DNA of 64,000 nt from Microvirga zambiensis WSM3693 (GCF_016735695.1 NZ_JAERQD010000008.1:62001-126000); one strand, 5' to 3'. Shown: positions 1 to 10,580, numbered from the stretch's first letter. Numbers and translations are program-made. Notes: a model not told the origin generated them from the letters alone.

Positions 1-103
1 TGTCATCCCCGCGAAGGCGGGGATCCCTAACCGCTGACGGTGCTAGCTAAAGTGCTGTCGCGGTTATGGATCCCGGGCTCCGCCGCGCGGCCCCGGGATG
101 ACA
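1..103. repeat. GTCAT...ATGAC palindromic intergenic element
   Basis: The window opens with TGTCATCCCCG and the unit closes with CCCGGGATGACA, giving inverted ends. An inner hairpin (CCCCGC-GAAG-GCGGGG) follows the left end and a second GC-rich hairpin precedes the right end. The same TGTCAT/ATGACA architecture recurs at several other intergenic sites in this window, so this is one copy of a dispersed element. The left edge may extend beyond the window. Confidence 0.6.
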
Positions 104-188
104 AAGCAGCACGCCTGACCAGGCCGATATTGCCAGGTCCCCACCGAGCCCCTAGCTCTAGAACCGAACGGCGGGGTCCTTCCACTCG

Positions 189-1364
189 GTGACAATCCAA
201 GTCAAAATTGCCCAAGGCCTTAAGGCGGTCCCTGCCGCCGATTGGGATGCCTGCGCGCTCGGTCCGGGCTCGGGTGATGACGATCCGTTCAATCCCTTCG
301 TCTCGCACGCCTTCCTCTCCTCTCTCGAAGATTCGGGCTGCGTCGGCGCGAAGACCGGCTGGTCTCCGGTGCATGTCCTGGTCGAGGACGAGACGGAAAA
401 GATTCTGGGCGCCGTGCCTTGCTATCTCAAGTCCCATTCCATGGGCGAGTATGTCTTCGACCATTCCTGGGCCGATGCCTATACCCGTGCCGGCGGCCAT
501 TACTACCCGAAGCTTCAGGTCTCGGTGCCGTTCACGCCCGTGACGGGTCCGCGCCTCCTGGTTCCGGACGGCGCGCGCGCTTCCGAGATCCGCTCCTATG
601 CGATCGCCGGATTGCGGGCGCTGCGGGAGCAGGTCGGCGCCTCCTCGATCCACGCCACGTTTCTGCAACAGGACGACCTCGACGCGTTCGGTGCCGAAGG
701 ATTCCTGCGGCGCGACGACCGGCAGTTCCACTGGTTCAACGACGGCTACGAAAGCTTCGACGATTTTCTTGCAGCGCTGGCCTCGCGCAAGCGCAAGGCG
801 ATCCGGCGCGAGCGCCGCGACGCGCTGGCGGATGGCGTCTCCATCGAATGGGTCACGGGACGCGACATCACCGAGGCCCATTGGGACGCGTTCTTCGCCT
901 TCTACATGGATACGGGTTCGCGCAAATGGGGGCGGCCCTATCTCAATCGCCTCTTCTTCTCGCTGATTGGCGAGCGCATGGCGGAGCGCGTGCTTCTCGT
1001 GATGGCGAAGCGCGAGGGCCGCTACATCGCCGGTGCGATCAACCTCATCGGCGACAGGCGGCTTTACGGCCGCAACTGGGGCTGCATCGAGGATCGCCCC
1101 TTCCTGCATTTCGAGGTCTGCTACTATCAGGCCATCGATTTCGCCATCGCCCGCGGTCTCGACCGTGTCGAGGCTGGGGCGCAGGGCGAGCACAAGCTCG
1201 CGCGCGGCTATCGGCCGGTGATCACGTCCTCAGCCCACGACATCGCCGATCCGTCCCTGCGACGGGCGGTACAGGCTTATCTCGAACAGGAGCGCCTCTA
1301 TGTGTCGGAGGCTGCGGATGAACTGGCCGAGGCTACGCCGTTCAGGCAGCGCGACGAGGATTGA
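189..1364 (+). CDS. FemAB-like/GNAT-fold acyltransferase family protein (DUF482 type)
   Basis: A 391-residue soluble protein starting at GTG. It resembles the DUF482/FemAB-like family, which has a duplicated GNAT acyltransferase fold. Supporting segments are the N-terminal PFVSHAFLSSLEDSG, the central KRKAIRRERR, and the C-terminal stretch with FEVCYYQAIDFAI followed by VEAGAQGEHKLARGY, a characteristic block of the family. The length matches full-length members. Family naming suggests aminoacyl or acyl transfer, but the substrate is unknown and cannot be read from the sequence. It is monocistronic, convergent with the FMN reductase gene, with a palindromic repeat between them. No upstream ATG fits; the GTG opens with MTIQVKIAQGL, a typical beta-strand start. 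Confidence 0.8.
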   Translation: MTIQVKIAQGLKAVPAADWDACALGPGSGDDDPFNPFVSHAFLSSLEDSGCVGAKTGWSPVHVLVEDETEKILGAVPCYLKSHSMGEYVFDHSWADAYTRAGGHYYPKLQVSVPFTPVTGPRLLVPDGARASEIRSYAIAGLRALREQVGASSIHATFLQQDDLDAFGAEGFLRRDDRQFHWFNDGYESFDDFLAALASRKRKAIRRERRDALADGVSIEWVTGRDITEAHWDAFFAFYMDTGSRKWGRPYLNRLFFSLIGERMAERVLLVMAKREGRYIAGAINLIGDRRLYGRNWGCIEDRPFLHFEVCYYQAIDFAIARGLDRVEAGAQGEHKLARGYRPVITSSAHDIADPSLRRAVQAYLEQERLYVSEAADELAEATPFRQRDED

Positions 1365-1375
1365 TATCAGGGAGC

Positions 1376-1438
1376 CTAGAGCTCGTTCGACGCATTTTTG
1401 ACGGCGAACCGGATCCACTTCGCCGAAAAATGCTCTAG
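1376..1438. repeat. Hairpin repeat (CTAGAGC...GCTCTAG) carrying the downstream stop codon
   Basis: A 63-bp element bounded by CTAGAGC and GCTCTAG with a core containing AACCGGATCCACTT. Read on the minus strand, GCATTTTT and a CAAAAATGC-type arm can pair around the core, giving a large hairpin. The minus-strand TAG stop codon (1435-1437) of the FMN reductase gene lies inside the right arm. A second copy with the same core is at 28822-28918. It lies between two convergent genes and may act as a bidirectional terminator (inference). Confidence 0.6.
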
Positions 1439-2019
1439 GCGTCCCGCTGCTTACGCACATAGGCGACGAAGCCTTCGAGGTATTTCCTGAGCTGCTCCTC
1501 GATCTTCTGCTCCGCGATCGTCCCGTCCTCGTTGAAGACGGTCCCCGCTCGCGACACCATCAGCCGCCCCTCGGCCCAGAAATCGGCTCTGAGCGTTCGC
1601 AGGACCGGCAGCCACGCATTCTGCGACAGGATCGTGCCGAAATTGCCCGGCGAAGCGCCGATCAATGCAACGGGCTTGCTTCCGAAGACTCGTTTGATGT
1701 CCGAATCCGGCCGGGAGAGCCAGTCGATGGCGTTCTTGAACACTCCGGGAATCGAGTTGTTGTATTCGGGAGTGACGAGAAGCAGACCGTCCGCGGCCGC
1801 GATGGCGTCCTTCAAGTCCGCGACCCTCTCCGGAATCCCCTGCTCGACCTCGACGTCGGCGTCATAGAGCGGAATGCCGTGGATGGTTTCGACGACGAGC
1901 TCGGCATCCTCAGGCATCAGGCCGGCCGCAACGCGAAGCAAAGCGGTGTTGAATGAGGCCTTGCGCAGGCTTCCCGAGATCCCGATCAGCTTCGTCACGA
2001 TATCCTCACGATCCATCAA
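1435..2019 (-). CDS. NADPH-dependent FMN reductase / quinone reductase (ChrR-like)
   Basis: A 194-residue flavodoxin-like protein of the NADPH-dependent FMN reductase family (PF03358), related to ChrR/YieF quinone and chromate reductases. The FMN phosphate-binding loop GISGSLRKASFNTALLR lies near residues 13-29, and the second signature PEYNNSIPGVFKNAIDWLSR near 85-104 lies over the isoalloxazine ring in known structures. It probably reduces quinones or flavins with two electrons in the cytosol. The start is uncertain: tandem ATGs (MMD) or an internal GTG just before KLIGISG are possible. The stop codon TAG is contributed by a dispersed hairpin repeat. No operon partner. Confidence 0.88.
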   Translation of the reverse strand: MMDREDIVTKLIGISGSLRKASFNTALLRVAAGLMPEDAELVVETIHGIPLYDADVEVEQGIPERVADLKDAIAAADGLLLVTPEYNNSIPGVFKNAIDWLSRPDSDIKRVFGSKPVALIGASPGNFGTILSQNAWLPVLRTLRADFWAEGRLMVSRAGTVFNEDGTIAEQKIEEQLRKYLEGFVAYVRKQRDA

Positions 2020-2060
2020 TCGATCGTAGAACTAGCGCTTCGAGTCAGCCAGAAAAGACG

Positions 2061-2093
2061 AAAGCCGCACCGGATATTCTCCGGTGCGGCTTT
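2061..2093 (-). terminator. Rho-independent terminator of the clpS-clpA operon
   Basis: A perfect 13-bp inverted repeat, AAAGCCGCACCGG with CCGGTGCGGCTTT around a 7-nt loop, followed on the minus strand by a T-rich run (CGTCTTTTCT). It lies downstream of the small membrane protein gene that ends the clpS-clpA operon and upstream of the FMN reductase gene transcribed the same way. Confidence 0.85.
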
Positions 2094-2120
2094 CCTGAAA
2101 TCGTTCGATGAAGACCGCCC

Positions 2121-2365
2121 TCAAAGGCTGGCGATGACCGCCTCGAGGCCCTCCAGAAGGGCGCCGGGCGACGTGCCCATGAAGTTCAGGCCGACATCCA
2201 GCAGCCAGTAGCAGCCGATGACGATGACCGGCACCAGGACCCACGCCAGGACCTCCTCGAACCAGACGCGGCGCCGGCGGCGGCGGTAGCGCTTCTCGCG
2301 CCACGACAGCTTCGCCGGAGCCTCTCTGGGCTGGGCCGGAAGCGGCCCCTCGTGGATCTCGGTCG

Positions 2366-2369
<4 letters not shown>
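2121..2369 (-). CDS. Small single-span membrane protein coupled to clpA
   Basis: An 82-residue protein I do not recognise by family. The N-terminal 30 residues are polar and end in a strongly basic patch (KRYRRRRRR), followed by a hydrophobic segment (about residues 41-66, VLAWVLVPVIVIGCYWLLDVG) that looks like one membrane span with the basic side in the cytoplasm. Its ATG overlaps the clpA stop codon as ATGA, so it is very likely translationally coupled to clpA and belongs to the clpS-clpA transcript. A strong terminator follows. No known Clp partner has this architecture, so function is open. Confidence 0.72.
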
Positions 2370-4831
<2,462 letters not shown>

Positions 4832-4860
4832 CGGCTTGTCCTTTATGACACAGGGCTCGG

Positions 4861-5253
4861 CTAATTCTTTTCCATTACACATTGCAGAGGATGCTGGTGT
4901 TTCCTGGCGAAATCCATGACTTGCGTCACTTTCGTCTCAGCAACCTCGTACGTAAAAACTCCGCACTCCCCGACACCATTCTGGTGGACGTGCAACATGA
5001 TCCGGGTCGCATCTTCGCGGTTCTTGTTGAAGAAGCGTTCGAGCACGTGCACCACGAACTCCATCGGGGTGTAATCATCGTTCAAGAGAAGAACGCGGTA
5101 AAGGTTAGGCCGTTTCGTGCGCGGCTTGGTTTTCGTGATGATGGCCGTGTTCGAGCGACCGCCATCGTCGCCTCCAGGGGGCTGTGACCCGCCGGCAGCG
5201 GAGATCGGAAGAAACTCCGACTGGGTCAAAGTGCCTTGAGTGAACCGCAGCAT
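4861..5253 (-). CDS. clpS: ATP-dependent Clp protease adaptor ClpS
   Basis: A 130-residue adaptor that delivers N-end-rule substrates to ClpA. The core (about 48-130) has the N-degron pocket segment [20 protein letters not shown] (57-75), then MLHVHQNG (86-93) and the conserved [11 protein letters not shown] (98-108). The N-terminal 45 residues are low in order-promoting residues and include a Gly/Asp-rich stretch; this extension is probably the flexible tail that engages the ClpA pore. First gene of a clpS-clpA-small membrane protein operon. The start has only a weak ribosome-binding site, so a shorter form is possible. Confidence 0.95.
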   Translation of the reverse strand: MLRFTQGTLTQSEFLPISAAGGSQPPGGDDGGRSNTAIITKTKPRTKRPNLYRVLLLNDDYTPMEFVVHVLERFFNKNREDATRIMLHVHQNGVGECGVFTYEVAETKVTQVMDFARKHQHPLQCVMEKN

Positions 5254-5477
5254 ATTCGGACGACCGCCCCTTCTCTTCTAATTTCGGCCCGGACCGGCGA
5301 CCCTTATCCGCTCCAGGCCAAAGGCTCACACCCAAATGTATAGTCGCTCCATTCGGTTCGCCAGATCAACCAGATGGGTGGTCGCAGCCCCAGGCGAAAG
5401 AGCGACATCTTGGTCACGCCTTCGCGATGACCACAAGCGAGCCGGCCCTGCCCTTCGCGCATGGCTGCCCAAACGCA

Positions 5478-5504
5478 AAACGCCCGGGACGAAGCCGGGC
5501 GTTT
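5478..5504 (-). terminator. Rho-independent terminator after the phasin gene
   Basis: A perfect 10-bp inverted repeat, AAACGCCCGG and CCGGGCGTTT with a 7-nt loop, 29 nt beyond the phasin stop codon on the minus strand and followed by a TTTGCGTTTG run. Confidence 0.85.
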
Positions 5505-5532
5505 CGTAGAGACTTGAAAAAGCGTCCCGGCT

Positions 5533-5862
5533 TTAGGCAGCCTTGGAGAGGAGCCCTTCGAAGGGCTTCATCGTCTCCGTGGCAAGGGCCGAGTAGAGCG
5601 TGCCCATCTTGGCCGTCTGGCTGACGAGGCTGTCATAGGCGCCCTTCACGAAAGCCGTCTGGATCTCGACAGCCTTGTCGAGGGTCTGGACGCCCAGCAG
5701 CTTCTCGACGGTCGCAGAGGTCTGCTCGAAGGACTTGCGGGCGTAATCGGCCGTCTCGCTGGCGATCGCCTGGCTGTTGGACGAGAAAGCGCCCAGCGCC
5801 TTCACGGTGGCGTCCAGGTTGTCCTGGCCGAATTTCTGAATCTGGGTAAACGACTGGAGCAT
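5533..5862 (-). CDS. Phasin family protein
   Basis: A 109-residue, almost entirely helical amphipathic protein of the phasin_2 family (PF09361). Phasins coat polyhydroxyalkanoate granules. Recognisable features are the QKFGQDNLDATVKALGAFS start, the ETADYARKSFEQ segment, and heptad-like spacing of Ala/Leu with no Cys or Trp. I start it at ATG 5862, preceded by GAGG (5869-5872); the longer frame begins at a TTG upstream of that Shine-Dalgarno. It is monocistronic with its own terminator. Two identical palindromes upstream (5928-5972) look like operators, suggesting repression that responds to granule formation. Confidence 0.88.
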   Translation of the reverse strand: MLQSFTQIQKFGQDNLDATVKALGAFSSNSQAIASETADYARKSFEQTSATVEKLLGVQTLDKAVEIQTAFVKGAYDSLVSQTAKMGTLYSALATETMKPFEGLLSKAA

Positions 5863-5927
5863 TGTGAACCTCGGCAATTAGGCGTTAAGGTGCAGTTGGC
5901 GCCGCTGAATAGCTGACGGAGCCAATA

Positions 5928-5972
5928 TGTGCAGTGCACAAAAATTTGTCAAGTTAATTTGTGCAGTGCACA
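5928..5972. promoter_or_regulatory. Twin palindromic operators TGTGCAGTGCACA upstream of the phasin gene
   Basis: Two identical 13-bp odd palindromes, TGTGCAGTGCACA, at 5928-5940 and 5960-5972. Their centres are 32 bp apart, about three helical turns, so the same face of the DNA is presented. They contain TGC-N3-GCA, resembling sites reported for PhaR-type PHA regulators, which repress phasin genes in other alphaproteobacteria. They lie 66-110 bp upstream of the phasin ATG and 145-189 bp upstream of the divergent carboxypeptidase gene. Assignment to PhaR is inference. Confidence 0.65.
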
Positions 5973-6116
5973 ACAAACCAGTCATTCGATCCGCTCCCGT
6001 TAACTCGCCCGTAACCGCAACCTCTTACCGTCAAGACATGTGTCGCGCTGGCAACGGTTCCCTCGAGAGAACCGGGCGCAAAGCCTAGAACCAAACGAAA
6101 CAGGGATTTTTTCAAC

Positions 6117-7697
6117 ATGAATTCGGTTTGGATGGGACACCGAAAGACATGGGCCCTCATCGGTATCGCCGCGTCTGTTGCCGTCGCCATTGCCTCCCCG
6201 GCCGACGCTGCACGACGTAAGGCGAAGCCCTCCGGCGGCGGATACGGTCCTCTCTCGGCCTCCATTGTCGTCGATGCCAAGACGGGTAAGGTCCTACAGG
6301 GCGAGAGCATCGACGAACCCCGGATTCCCGCCTCCATCACAAAGGTGATGAGCCTCTATCTGCTGTTCGAGCAGCTCGAGCGCGGCCGCATGCGCCTCGA
6401 TACCCCGCTTACGGTTTCCTCCTACGCCGCCAGCCAGCCCCCGACAAAGCTCGGCCTGCGTCCCGGCTCGGCCATCGACGTCGACGACGCCATCAAGGCA
6501 ATGGTGACCCTCTCCGCGAACGACGTCTCCGTCGTGGTGGCCGAGAACATCGCCGGTTCCGAGGATGCCTTCGCCTCGATGATGACCCGCAAGGCCCGCG
6601 AGCTCGGCATGAGCTCGACGGCTTTCTACAACCCGCACGGCTTGCCCCACGATCCGCCGAACATCACGACCGCTCGCGATCTTGCGGTTCTCGGGCGTGC
6701 GATCCAGGATCGCTTCCCGAAATATTTCGCTTACTTTCAGACCCGCTCCTTCCAGTACGGCAGCCGCACCATCCGCGGCCATAACCGCCTGCTCGGCAAG
6801 GTCGATGGCGTCGACGGCATCAAGACCGGCTACACCCGTCTCTCCGGCTTCAATCTTCTGACCTCGGTCAACACCGACACCCGGAGCATCGTCGCCGTCG
6901 TGCTCGGCGGACGCTCGGGCGGCTCGCGCGATCAGAAGATGGCCTCGCTCATCGAGAGCCACCTGCCCCGCGCCTATGCCGGCAACCGCACCACGGCGCC
7001 GGTCGTCGAGGGCGCGTCGCAACCGGCGCTCGTTGCGGAAGCTCCCGCTCCTCGGCCGGTCGAGCCGGCGCCCGCAGCCGTCGCCGTCAAGGTCGCCTCC
7101 GCCGTTCCGCAGGCTCCCATAGCCCAGGCCGCCGCGCCGCAGGCCGCACCCGAGCGCAGGCCGCTCGATCTCAATGCCTTGCGGCCGGTCGTAGCCTCCG
7201 CTGCAGGCGCGAGCTCGACCACGACCCCGTCCTCATCCGTGCGCTGGCAGAAGGGCCCCGAGGCCCTGCCCGCGAACGCGCAGGCTTATGCCGCGCTGCC
7301 GACGCCGATTCCGGCCTCGCAGAAGGCTGCCCTCCAGGCCAAGATCGAGGCGAAAGCCGCCGAACCGGCACCCGCGGCGCCGGCAACCAAGATGGCCGCC
7401 CTCAAGACCGAGACGCCCAAGGCCGACCCTGTGGAAGCCAAAAAGACCGTGTCCGGCTGGGTGATCCAGCTCGGGGCGACGGATGACGAGGACAAGGCGA
7501 AGGCCATGCTCGATTCCGCCCGCGGCCGCTTCGGCAAAGTGCTCGGCAAGGCGGCGCCCTTCACGGAGAAGGTGACTGTCGACGGCACCACCCTCTACCG
7601 CGCCCGCTTCTCCGGCTTTTCCGAATCCAACGATGCCGCCAATGCCTGCAAGCAGCTCAAGAAGGGCGGCATGAACTGCTTCGCGTCCCGCGGCTGA
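6117..7697 (+). CDS. D-alanyl-D-alanine carboxypeptidase with C-terminal SPOR domain
   Basis: A 526-residue periplasmic penicillin-binding protein (peptidase S11, DacA/DacF type) that trims the terminal D-Ala from peptidoglycan stems. A signal peptide spans about 1-31 (cleavage near ADA-A). All three catalytic motifs are present: S73-I-T-K76, S133-A-N135 and K236-T-G238. An Ala/Pro-rich linker of about 150 residues (285-440) leads to a SPOR domain (about 446-526, starting SGWVIQLGATDD), which in known proteins binds denuded septal glycan, so division-site localisation is likely. Start ATG 6117 follows AGGGA. It ends before a hairpin and a convergent gene. Confidence 0.94.
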   Translation: MNSVWMGHRKTWALIGIAASVAVAIASPADAARRKAKPSGGGYGPLSASIVVDAKTGKVLQGESIDEPRIPASITKVMSLYLLFEQLERGRMRLDTPLTVSSYAASQPPTKLGLRPGSAIDVDDAIKAMVTLSANDVSVVVAENIAGSEDAFASMMTRKARELGMSSTAFYNPHGLPHDPPNITTARDLAVLGRAIQDRFPKYFAYFQTRSFQYGSRTIRGHNRLLGKVDGVDGIKTGYTRLSGFNLLTSVNTDTRSIVAVVLGGRSGGSRDQKMASLIESHLPRAYAGNRTTAPVVEGASQPALVAEAPAPRPVEPAPAAVAVKVASAVPQAPIAQAAAPQAAPERRPLDLNALRPVVASAAGASSTTTPSSSVRWQKGPEALPANAQAYAALPTPIPASQKAALQAKIEAKAAEPAPAAPATKMAALKTETPKADPVEAKKTVSGWVIQLGATDDEDKAKAMLDSARGRFGKVLGKAAPFTEKVTVDGTTLYRARFSGFSESNDAANACKQLKKGGMNCFASRG

Positions 7698-7722
7698 GCG
7701 GCTGACCTGATGTAGAGATCTC

Positions 7723-7752
7723 TGCGACGGCGCGTGTGTTTGTGCCGTCGCA
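7723..7752. terminator. Bidirectional terminator hairpin between convergent genes
   Basis: TGCGACGGC and GCCGTCGCA form perfect 9-bp arms around a 12-nt loop, midway between the stop of the carboxypeptidase gene (7697) and the stop of the J-domain gene (7785). There is no clear U-tract, so efficiency is uncertain. Confidence 0.55.
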
Positions 7753-7784
7753 ACTCGCAGACCAACCGGATCGCGCGTGGAGTA

Positions 7785-8510
7785 TCAGCGATGTCGGCCC
7801 AGCAGGACTTCTCTCGCCTCGTTCACGCGAGCCGCGAGGTACGCCGTCCCTCCCTGGTCGGGATGGAGTTTCTTCATCAGCGTCCGGTGCGCTTTGCGGA
7901 CCTCGTCGAGGCTCGCACCCGGCTGAAGCCCCAGGATCTGATAGGCTTCTTCTTTCGTCATTACGCCCGAATGCGCATGGGTGCGCGTCCGCGTGTCACG
8001 ATCACCCTGAGCGTTTTCACGCCAGCCGGTAAACCGGCGATCAAGATAAGCCTCTAGCAGCGGCACGCCCTGGGGATCCTGGGCGCAGCATTCGTCGTAG
8101 AGTTGGCGCAGCCCCTGCGGGTCGAGGCTCGACAGCCGACGGCCGGCGAGAGGCCCGACCAGGACGCTTCCCTCCACGGCGCCGGTGGAATGATCGATTT
8201 CCATCTCGATCATGGCCGAACGAATGCGCGAGAACCGTCCGGTCGCCTGCTGGAACTTGCGCCAGGGCCCCGGAATGTTGAGGGAATTCCATCCCAGCGC
8301 CCAGGCTCCGAAGCCGGCGAGCAGCAGGGCCATGTCGAACCGCCCCCGCATGCCGAGGAGCGCGGCCGCGCCAAGCGCGGCGACACCGCCGACTACCTTG
8401 AGACTCTTCGCCAGAGCTTTCGTATCGGCACGCGTATAATTTTTGCCAAGCCACCACAGAAGGGCGACCGCTACAATTCCAAGAAGCAGCATCATCGTTT
8501 TCGTCCCCAT
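7785..8510 (-). CDS. Membrane-anchored J-domain (DnaJ-like) protein
   Basis: A 241-residue protein with two or three N-terminal hydrophobic segments (about 7-21, 38-53, 58-76), a soluble middle, and a C-terminal J domain (about 184-241) with the HPD motif at 216-218 in LMKKLHPDQGG. The J domain being at the very C-terminus and membrane anchoring resemble the DjlA/TIM14-like co-chaperone group common in alphaproteobacteria. It probably stimulates DnaK ATPase at the inner membrane. Start is ATG 8510; an in-frame ATG pair (MM at residues 6-7) is an alternative. Not obviously in an operon. Confidence 0.85.
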   Translation of the reverse strand: MGTKTMMLLLGIVAVALLWWLGKNYTRADTKALAKSLKVVGGVAALGAAALLGMRGRFDMALLLAGFGAWALGWNSLNIPGPWRKFQQATGRFSRIRSAMIEMEIDHSTGAVEGSVLVGPLAGRRLSSLDPQGLRQLYDECCAQDPQGVPLLEAYLDRRFTGWRENAQGDRDTRTRTHAHSGVMTKEEAYQILGLQPGASLDEVRKAHRTLMKKLHPDQGGTAYLAARVNEAREVLLGRHR

Positions 8511-8564
8511 CCCAACATGTGGGCCGGGATGGGGCAGATGTAAATTGCCGGATCGCCTTGCGTC

Positions 8565-9272
8565 TTATTCCGGACGCTTCGGGATCTCGAGACCGCGCTG
8601 GACGGCGGGGCGGGAAAGTCCGCGATCGAGCCAGGCCGGAACGCGCTTGAGGCTCTCGAACTCCACCAGTTCGCCTGCACCATAGAAGCCGACCAGGTTG
8701 CGGACCCAGCCGAGCAGAGAAATGTCGGCGATGGTAAAGTCGTCGCCCATGATCCAGTCACGCCCTTCGAGCCGCGTCTCAAGGACCCCGAGCAGACGCT
8801 TGGATTCGTTGCGATAGCGCTCGAGCGGACGCTTGTCCTCGATCTCCCGGCCGGCGAATTTGTGGAAGAAGCCGAGCTGGCCGAACATCGGCCCGACGGA
8901 CGCCATCTGGAAGAACACCCACTGGATCGTCTCGTAGCGGCGTGCCGGGTCGGAGGGGAGGAACTTTCCGGCCTTCTCGGCGAGGTACAAAAGGATCGCG
9001 CCGGACTCGAATAGGGGAAGCGGCTTTCCGCCCGGCCCGTCCGGATCGATGATCGAGGGGATCTTCCCGTTCGGATTCAGAGCCAGATATTCCGGCGTCC
9101 ATGTCTCGTTCTGGCCGATATTGATGAAATGCGGCTCGTAAGGAAGGCCGGTCTCCTCCAGCATGATGGAGACTTTGACGCCGTTGGGCGTGGGGGTGGA
9201 ATAGAGCTGGATCCGATCGGGATGCTGGGCCGGCCAGCGGGTCGCGATCGGGAAGGCGGAAAGATCGGCCAT
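8565..9272 (-). CDS. Glutathione S-transferase family protein (YfcG/YghU-like)
   Basis: A 235-residue GST with an N-terminal thioredoxin-fold domain (about 20-102) and an all-helical C-terminal domain. The segment YSTPTPNGVKVSIMLEE (about 24-40) with TPN in place of a catalytic Tyr/Ser/Cys loop is typical of the Nu-class YfcG/YghU group, which act as glutathione-dependent disulfide reductases. NPNGKIPSI supplies the cis-Pro glutathione site and LFESGAILLYLAEK the gamma-glutamyl contact. The C-terminal GDDFTIADISLLGWV is the conserved N-capping box. Monocistronic. Confidence 0.92.
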   Translation of the reverse strand: MADLSAFPIATRWPAQHPDRIQLYSTPTPNGVKVSIMLEETGLPYEPHFINIGQNETWTPEYLALNPNGKIPSIIDPDGPGGKPLPLFESGAILLYLAEKAGKFLPSDPARRYETIQWVFFQMASVGPMFGQLGFFHKFAGREIEDKRPLERYRNESKRLLGVLETRLEGRDWIMGDDFTIADISLLGWVRNLVGFYGAGELVEFESLKRVPAWLDRGLSRPAVQRGLEIPKRPE

Positions 9273-9367
9273 GGAAACTCCATCAAGAGGCTGAGTCGTG
9301 ATGGAGGGATGCTAGTGCGCTTGCCGCTTCTTGCAATCGCGAAGCGGCCAGCTGTCTCAGTTGTCGA

Positions 9368-9724
9368 TCAGTGCAGCATGCGGGCCGAGCTGCGCTGGTT
9401 TTCCCGCTCCCAGGCCTGCACCACAATGCCGTTGATGCCGGAATCGTGCAGCCGGTCGCTCAGGTCGATGAAATGCCGCTCGGTGGTCTCGACCTCGACC
9501 TCGATCAGTTCGTCTTCCACATGTTCGAGTTCCGAGGCCGCATAGCGCTCATAGGCCGCCGACATCTCGGCATAGGCGAAGGCAACGGGAAGGGTGCGGA
9601 AGATCGTGGAGAATTCGTCGTCCAGCTCGCCGGTCGTGAGATCCCGCATCTGGACGAGATATCCGTCCTCATGCTCGCAGACCTCGTAGCGCCAGTGCCG
9701 GCCTTCAGATGCACACATCAGCAT
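9368..9724 (-). CDS. Conserved hypothetical protein, acidic
   Basis: A 118-residue acidic cytosolic protein I do not recognise. The first 45 residues read like a small beta domain (HWRYEVCEHEDGYLVQMRDL), followed by a helical stretch and a very acidic run (ELEHVEDELIEVEVE, about 66-80). The start at ATG 9724 is preferred to the upstream in-frame GTG because GGAGG lies 5 nt before it. No membrane segment or signal peptide. Neighbours give no functional link. Confidence 0.65.
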   Translation of the reverse strand: MLMCASEGRHWRYEVCEHEDGYLVQMRDLTTGELDDEFSTIFRTLPVAFAYAEMSAAYERYAASELEHVEDELIEVEVETTERHFIDLSDRLHDSGINGIVVQAWERENQRSSARMLH

Positions 9725-9803
9725 CGGAACCTCCACTCAACTGAACTGCTGAGCCAATGCGTTTCGAGGCGGCGAAGTTCCCGGTTTATCCCCAACCAAA
9801 AGT

Positions 9804-10061
9804 CTAACGGCGGGCGCCGGCCTCGACGCGCACCCGTCCTCCGATCCGCACCTGGGTCCCGTTGCCGAGGTCGATGAAGCCCTGGTTTGCCTGGAGTGCC
9901 TCCCGCCGCGCGGAATCTGCCCGCCCCGCCTGGACCCCGTTCCTGCATTCCGGCGGAAGCTGCGCGCGAACACCGGGCGCCGCGTCGGGGATGCGGCAAT
10001 CCTTCGCAACAGCCGGGCCGGCGGCGGCCAGAAGGACGGCCAGGGAGATCGGAAGCCTCAT
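9804..10061 (-). CDS. Small secreted protein of unknown function
   Basis: An 85-residue protein with a clear signal peptide (MRLPISLAVLLAAAGPAVA, cleavage after AVA at 19). The mature part has two Cys (about 21 and 39) that could form a disulfide, and ends in FIDLGNGTQVRIGGRVRVEAG, a pattern typical of small periplasmic or outer-surface beta proteins. The longer frame begins inside the neighbouring gene's upstream region with no ribosome-binding site, so ATG 10061 was chosen. Function unknown. Confidence 0.65.
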   Translation of the reverse strand: MRLPISLAVLLAAAGPAVAKDCRIPDAAPGVRAQLPPECRNGVQAGRADSARREALQANQGFIDLGNGTQVRIGGRVRVEAGARR

Positions 10062-10089
10062 GGGAGTCTCTCTGTGGAATTCACATAGG

Positions 10090-10527
10090 TTACAGAAGGC
10101 CCAGCTCGGCCAGCTCGCGCCGCATCTCGTCCGGCATCTGGCCAAGATCGCCCGATTTCAGGTCGATGTCACGCGGTGCGTCCTTGGCGATGAGATAGCG
10201 CCAGCCCTGGAACGGCCGATAGGGGCGCGGCTCGATCGTGACGACCGTCTGGTCCAGCACCAGCCGGCAGCGGCCGATCCCGTCGGAATCCGTGAAGGGG
10301 CGGATGTCGAGAAGCTTTTGACGGGCCGCGACATGGCCCTTGATCACCCAGAACAGGGAGCCGCCGTCCAGAAGCTCGTCGACACGCTTGGGCACCATGC
10401 GGGTCGTATGCGTCTGCTCGTAGTCGCGGCCGAGGCGGCGGTGCAGCGCACGGTTCTCCTCGATCCACTCTTCGAGATCCGTGATCGAGTCGCAGCCGAC
10501 GCAAAGTTTGATCAGGTGAAGGGCCAT
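10090..10527 (-). CDS. DUF1489 family protein
   Basis: A 145-residue cytosolic protein of the DUF1489 family (PF07370), restricted largely to alphaproteobacteria and of unknown function. The N-terminus MALHLIKLCVGCDS and the block around HTTRMVPKR-DELLDGGSLFWVIKG are characteristic. The open frame runs on to 10929 inside the carboxylase gene; the family N-terminus argues for ATG 10527, with an ATG at 10542 as an alternative. It lies 53 nt downstream of the carboxylase gene and may be cotranscribed with it. Confidence 0.82.
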   Translation of the reverse strand: MALHLIKLCVGCDSITDLEEWIEENRALHRRLGRDYEQTHTTRMVPKRVDELLDGGSLFWVIKGHVAARQKLLDIRPFTDSDGIGRCRLVLDQTVVTIEPRPYRPFQGWRYLIAKDAPRDIDLKSGDLGQMPDEMRRELAELGLL

Positions 10528-10580
10528 GTGCGTTTCAACCATGTCCGCATCGCCGGAAAAATCCGGCGATGCGCCGCAGG

